This document shows, in pieces, positions 15,275 to 17,895 of a stretch of DNA of 17,895 nt (position 1 is its first letter; each line of letters starts with the position of its first letter). The translations under genes were made by a program, and so were the position numbers. Below the pieces are notes generated by a model that saw only the letters and a program-made list of their open reading frames with translations, made no database searches and was not told where the DNA came from. Source of the stretch: an uncultured Leptotrichia sp. Its GTDB lineage: Bacteria; Fusobacteriota; Fusobacteriia; Fusobacteriales; Leptotrichiaceae. The stretch is taken from contig CALIJH010000106.1 in the NCBI GenBank assembly GCA_938017765.1, forward strand, positions 1 through 17,895, in the 5' to 3' direction.

Positions 15275-16714
15275 ATGATAATAACTGATAAAATAAAAGA
15301 ATTAAAAGAAAAATGCCCCTATAAAACGGCGTTAGTCGATATAAAGACGAAAAATAAAATTACATTCAGTCAAATGGATATAAGATCAGATAAAATCTGT
15401 ACCTGTTTTGAAAAAAAAGGATTGAAAAAAGGGGATAAAATAGTAATTTTTATTCCTATAGGGGTAGAATTTTACCTGATTTTGATCGCCATATTAAAAA
15501 TGGGAATGCAAGCCGTATTTATAGACCCTTATGCCGATACCGAATATATAAATAAATGTTGTGAAACGGTTTCTCCCGAAGGAATAGTCGGAAGCGGAAA
15601 AACTATTTTAAAAGGATTTTTTTTGAAAGGGATAAGAAAAATCAGAAAAAAAATTAATTATGTCAAAATGTTAGAGCAAGCCGAAGGACTGCCTCCGATG
15701 AAAAAGAAAAAAATTAAAAAATATGAGAGAATTGAAGAACAGATTAACGAAAAAACGCCTGCACTTATTAGTTTTACTGACGGGGATACAGATTTTTCTA
15801 AAATTATTACAAAAACACAGGGATTTCTGCTGGGGCAATATAATGTTCTTGAAAAAAACCTGAAATTCGAGAAAGAAACGTCTGTTTATTCTTCTTTTCC
15901 CGTATTTGCACTTTTCCATATGGCTATGGGGAATACTACTTTTATTTCTGATATAGATTTGAGAAAACCTGTGGAAGCAAATCCCGAGGATATAATCAGG
16001 CAGATAAAGGCAAATAAAATACAGAATATAATGTTATCACCTGTGGTATTTGAACAAATTGCGGATTATTCCGAAGGAAAAAAAGTACAGCTGAAAGATG
16101 TTAAAAATATATATATTTATGAAGCTCCTGTATTTCCTAAGCTTATGGAGAAAATTCGGAAAATCTTTACAGAGGCTGAAATAAAAGTCTTGTATGGTAC
16201 GTCCGAAGCAGGACCTATTTCGATACTGAATTTTGAGGATATAGCGGAGGAAGATATTGAAAGCATGAAAAAAGGAGCGGGACTACTTGTCGGAAAAACG
16301 GTAGATGAAATAGAACTTAAAATAGAAGAAAATGAAATATTCGTAAAAGGAGAAAATGTAATAAACGAATATACAGATATTCAGGAAAATTCTAAAGACA
16401 AATGGTATAGAACAGAGGATATGGGATATATTGACGGGAAAGGTCGGCTTGTGCTTTTAGGAAAAGTAAAAAGACAAATAAAGATTGGAGAAAATGTTTA
16501 TTATCCTTTAGCGATTGAAACTGCTTTTTCTTTCTGTAAAGCTTTGAAAAAATCAGTTCTTACATTGAAAAATGATAATTTATGTCTAATTGTAGAGAGA
16601 AATCCCGAATTTAAAGATGATTTAACTGAAAGTAAGGAAATTATGGAATTAAAAGAAAAATTCGGTATATTTGAAATAACGGAAGCTGAAATCCCTGTAG
16701 ACAAAAACTTATAG
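15275..16714 (+). CDS. OleC-like adenylate-forming (ANL superfamily) protein, motif-degenerate
   Basis: The frame is open from 15167, but the ATG at 15275 has AAAGGAG (15261-15267) and follows the promoter, giving 479 residues. The layout is that of acyl-activating enzymes, closest in feel to OleC-type beta-lactone synthetases or fatty-acid ligases: GLKKGDKIVIFIPIGVEF (49-66), VFIDPYAD (81-88), FPVFALFHMAMGNTTFISDID (A4-like), YGTSEAGP (A5, 307-314), YRTEDMGYIDGKGRLVLLG (A7) and KVKRQIKIGENVYYPLAIE (A8). Two key parts are missing. The phosphate-binding A3 loop, normally TSGTTGxPKG-like, reads FTDGDTDFSKI (167-177). The protein also stops at IPVDKNL, just before the usual A10 catalytic lysine. 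It may be inactive, altered in role, or truncated. It appears monocistronic. Confidence 0.75.
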   Translation: MIITDKIKELKEKCPYKTALVDIKTKNKITFSQMDIRSDKICTCFEKKGLKKGDKIVIFIPIGVEFYLILIAILKMGMQAVFIDPYADTEYINKCCETVSPEGIVGSGKTILKGFFLKGIRKIRKKINYVKMLEQAEGLPPMKKKKIKKYERIEEQINEKTPALISFTDGDTDFSKIITKTQGFLLGQYNVLEKNLKFEKETSVYSSFPVFALFHMAMGNTTFISDIDLRKPVEANPEDIIRQIKANKIQNIMLSPVVFEQIADYSEGKKVQLKDVKNIYIYEAPVFPKLMEKIRKIFTEAEIKVLYGTSEAGPISILNFEDIAEEDIESMKKGAGLLVGKTVDEIELKIEENEIFVKGENVINEYTDIQENSKDKWYRTEDMGYIDGKGRLVLLGKVKRQIKIGENVYYPLAIETAFSFCKALKKSVLTLKNDNLCLIVERNPEFKDDLTESKEIMELKEKFGIFEITEAEIPVDKNL

Positions 16715-16760
16715 ATAAAAAAGGTAACAACAAAATACAGTTTTTTACTTATGGAATATA

Positions 16761-16789
16761 TTGAAAAGTTAATTAATTTGTGATATACT
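16761..16789 (+). promoter_or_regulatory. Promoter of gap
   Basis: TTGAAA (16761-16766) and TATACT (16784-16789) with a 17-base spacer and TGA before the -10 (extended -10). This suits a highly expressed glycolytic gene. Confidence 0.75.
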
Positions 16790-16808
16790 TAACTTATGAT
16801 AAGTATAT
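16783..16808. promoter_or_regulatory. Palindrome over the gap -10 and start region
   Basis: ATATACTTA (16783-16791) and TAAGTATAT (16800-16808) form perfect 9-base arms with an 8-base spacer. A second palindrome, ACTTAT-G-ATAAGT (16792-16804), overlaps it. The position, from -10 past the expected transcript start, fits a repressor operator. Confidence 0.45.
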
Positions 16809-16849
16809 TAATAACTTAATATATAAAATTTTTAGGAGGTAATAGTAAT

Positions 16850-17857
16850 ATGGCAGTTAAAGTAGCAATTAACGGTTTTGGAAGAATTGGGAGATTAGCA
16901 TTGAGATTAATGGCTGATCATCCTGAATTTGATGTAGTTGCAATTAACGATTTAACAGACGCTGCAATGTTAGCGCACCTGTTCAAATATGACACAACGC
17001 AAGGAAGATTCAATGGAGAAATTGAAGTGAAAGAAGGGGCATTCGTAGTAAACGGAAAAGAAATTAAAACTTTCGCTGATGCAGATCCTGAAAATTTACC
17101 ATGGGGAAAATTAGGAGTAGACGTAGTATTGGAATGTACAGGGTTCTTTACTTCTAAGGAAAAAGCTGAAAAACATATTAAAGCCGGAGCAAAAAAAGTA
17201 GTTATATCCGCACCGGGTTCAGGAGAAATGAAAACAGTAGTATTCAACGTAAATAACAATATTTTGGACGGAACAGAAACAGTAATATCGGCAGCTTCTT
17301 GTACAACTAACTGTTTAGCACCAATGGCTAAAGTTTTACAGGATAAATTCGGAATAGAAGTTGGGTCAATGACTACTATCCACGCTTATACAGGAGACCA
17401 AAATACTTTAGATGCTCCTCACAGAAAAGGTGATTTCAGAAGAGCAAGAGCGGCAGCTGCAAATATAGTTCCTAATACAACAGGAGCAGCAAAAGCTATA
17501 GGACTTGTAATTCCTGAATTGGCAGGAAAATTGGACGGAGCAGCTCAAAGAGTACCTGTTCCTACAGGTTCATTGACTGAGTTAATTTCAGTTTTGAGTA
17601 AAAAAGTTACTAAAGATGAAGTAAATGCAGCTATGAAAGCAGCAGCTAACGAATCATTCGGTTATACTGAAGAGCCATTAGTATCTTCAGATATAGTTGG
17701 AATTCATTTCGGTTCATTGTTTGACGCAACTCAAACAAAAGTTATCGAAAGTGGAGATAAACAATTAGTTAAAACAGTTTCATGGTATGACAATGAAATG
17801 TCTTACACTGCTCAATTAGTAAGAACATTGAAATACTTTGTTGAACTTGCAAAATAA
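16850..17857 (+). CDS. gap: Glyceraldehyde-3-phosphate dehydrogenase, type I
   Basis: GAPDH oxidises glyceraldehyde-3-phosphate to 1,3-bisphosphoglycerate with NAD+ in glycolysis. This 335-residue protein has the standard length. The Rossmann motif [13 protein letters not shown] is at 7-19. D34 in AINDL favours NAD over NADP. The active site [10 protein letters not shown] gives catalytic C151, with H178 in [10 protein letters not shown]. The later motifs [18 protein letters not shown] and SWYDNEMSY are intact. TAGGAGGT (16833-16840) sets the ATG. Codon use is cleaner and more GCA/GAA-biased than its neighbours, as expected for high expression. No downstream gene is visible before the window ends. 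Regulation may act through the palindrome over its promoter. Confidence 0.98.
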   Translation: MAVKVAINGFGRIGRLALRLMADHPEFDVVAINDLTDAAMLAHLFKYDTTQGRFNGEIEVKEGAFVVNGKEIKTFADADPENLPWGKLGVDVVLECTGFFTSKEKAEKHIKAGAKKVVISAPGSGEMKTVVFNVNNNILDGTETVISAASCTTNCLAPMAKVLQDKFGIEVGSMTTIHAYTGDQNTLDAPHRKGDFRRARAAAANIVPNTTGAAKAIGLVIPELAGKLDGAAQRVPVPTGSLTELISVLSKKVTKDEVNAAMKAAANESFGYTEEPLVSSDIVGIHFGSLFDATQTKVIESGDKQLVKTVSWYDNEMSYTAQLVRTLKYFVELAK

Positions 17858-17895
17858 TAAATTTTGAATTAATATGATTTGAGAATTACTATAAT

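Overview
This is an AT-rich window from a Gram-negative anaerobe, most likely a fusobacterium of the Leptotrichia / Pseudoleptotrichia group. The main evidence is the 2199-residue autotransporter at 6197-12796. It begins with the long charged N-terminal extension typical of fusobacterial autotransporters and ends in an outer-membrane beta-barrel with a terminal aromatic residue. Strong AGGAGG-type ribosome sites, very high A+T, and a secreted subtype B tannase and TDT transporter nearby fit the same group. The assignment is inference from protein character, not a database match.

Layout. 139-2015: an NlpC/P60 peptidase-like protein without a signal peptide, then an exported TPR-like protein. 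2071-2166: a structured, probably bidirectional terminator. 2187-2687 (minus): a cysteine-rich C_GCAxxG_C_C protein, divergent from a TDT-family transporter (2895-3818). 3976-5567: a secreted tannase whose reading frame breaks at an A AAA AAG heptamer. 5568-6196: a gene-poor region with a terminator, a promoter, a leader hairpin and the remains of a small signal-peptide ORF, leading into the autotransporter. 12797-13042: a terminator and a promoter with a palindrome over its -10. 13043-14549: peptidyl-tRNA hydrolase (pth) and an RluA-family pseudouridine synthase, probably co-transcribed. 14628-15038: a small exported protein of unknown function with a clear promoter. 15060-15202: a MITE-like inverted-repeat unit. 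15275-16714: an OleC-like adenylate-forming enzyme lacking two key catalytic motifs. 16850-17857: type I GAPDH with a strong promoter overlapped by a 9-bp-arm palindrome.

How it works together. Most genes look like independent units with their own promoters. Housekeeping genes (pth, rluA-type, gap) are mixed with cell-surface and accessory functions (autotransporter, tannase, exported small proteins). No defence, CRISPR, phage or conjugation module is visible. The most unusual points are the tannase frameshift at a perfectly phased slippery heptamer, the adenylating enzyme without a recognisable phosphate-binding loop or C-terminal lysine, the dead short ORF ahead of the autotransporter, and the unusual translation start region of pth.
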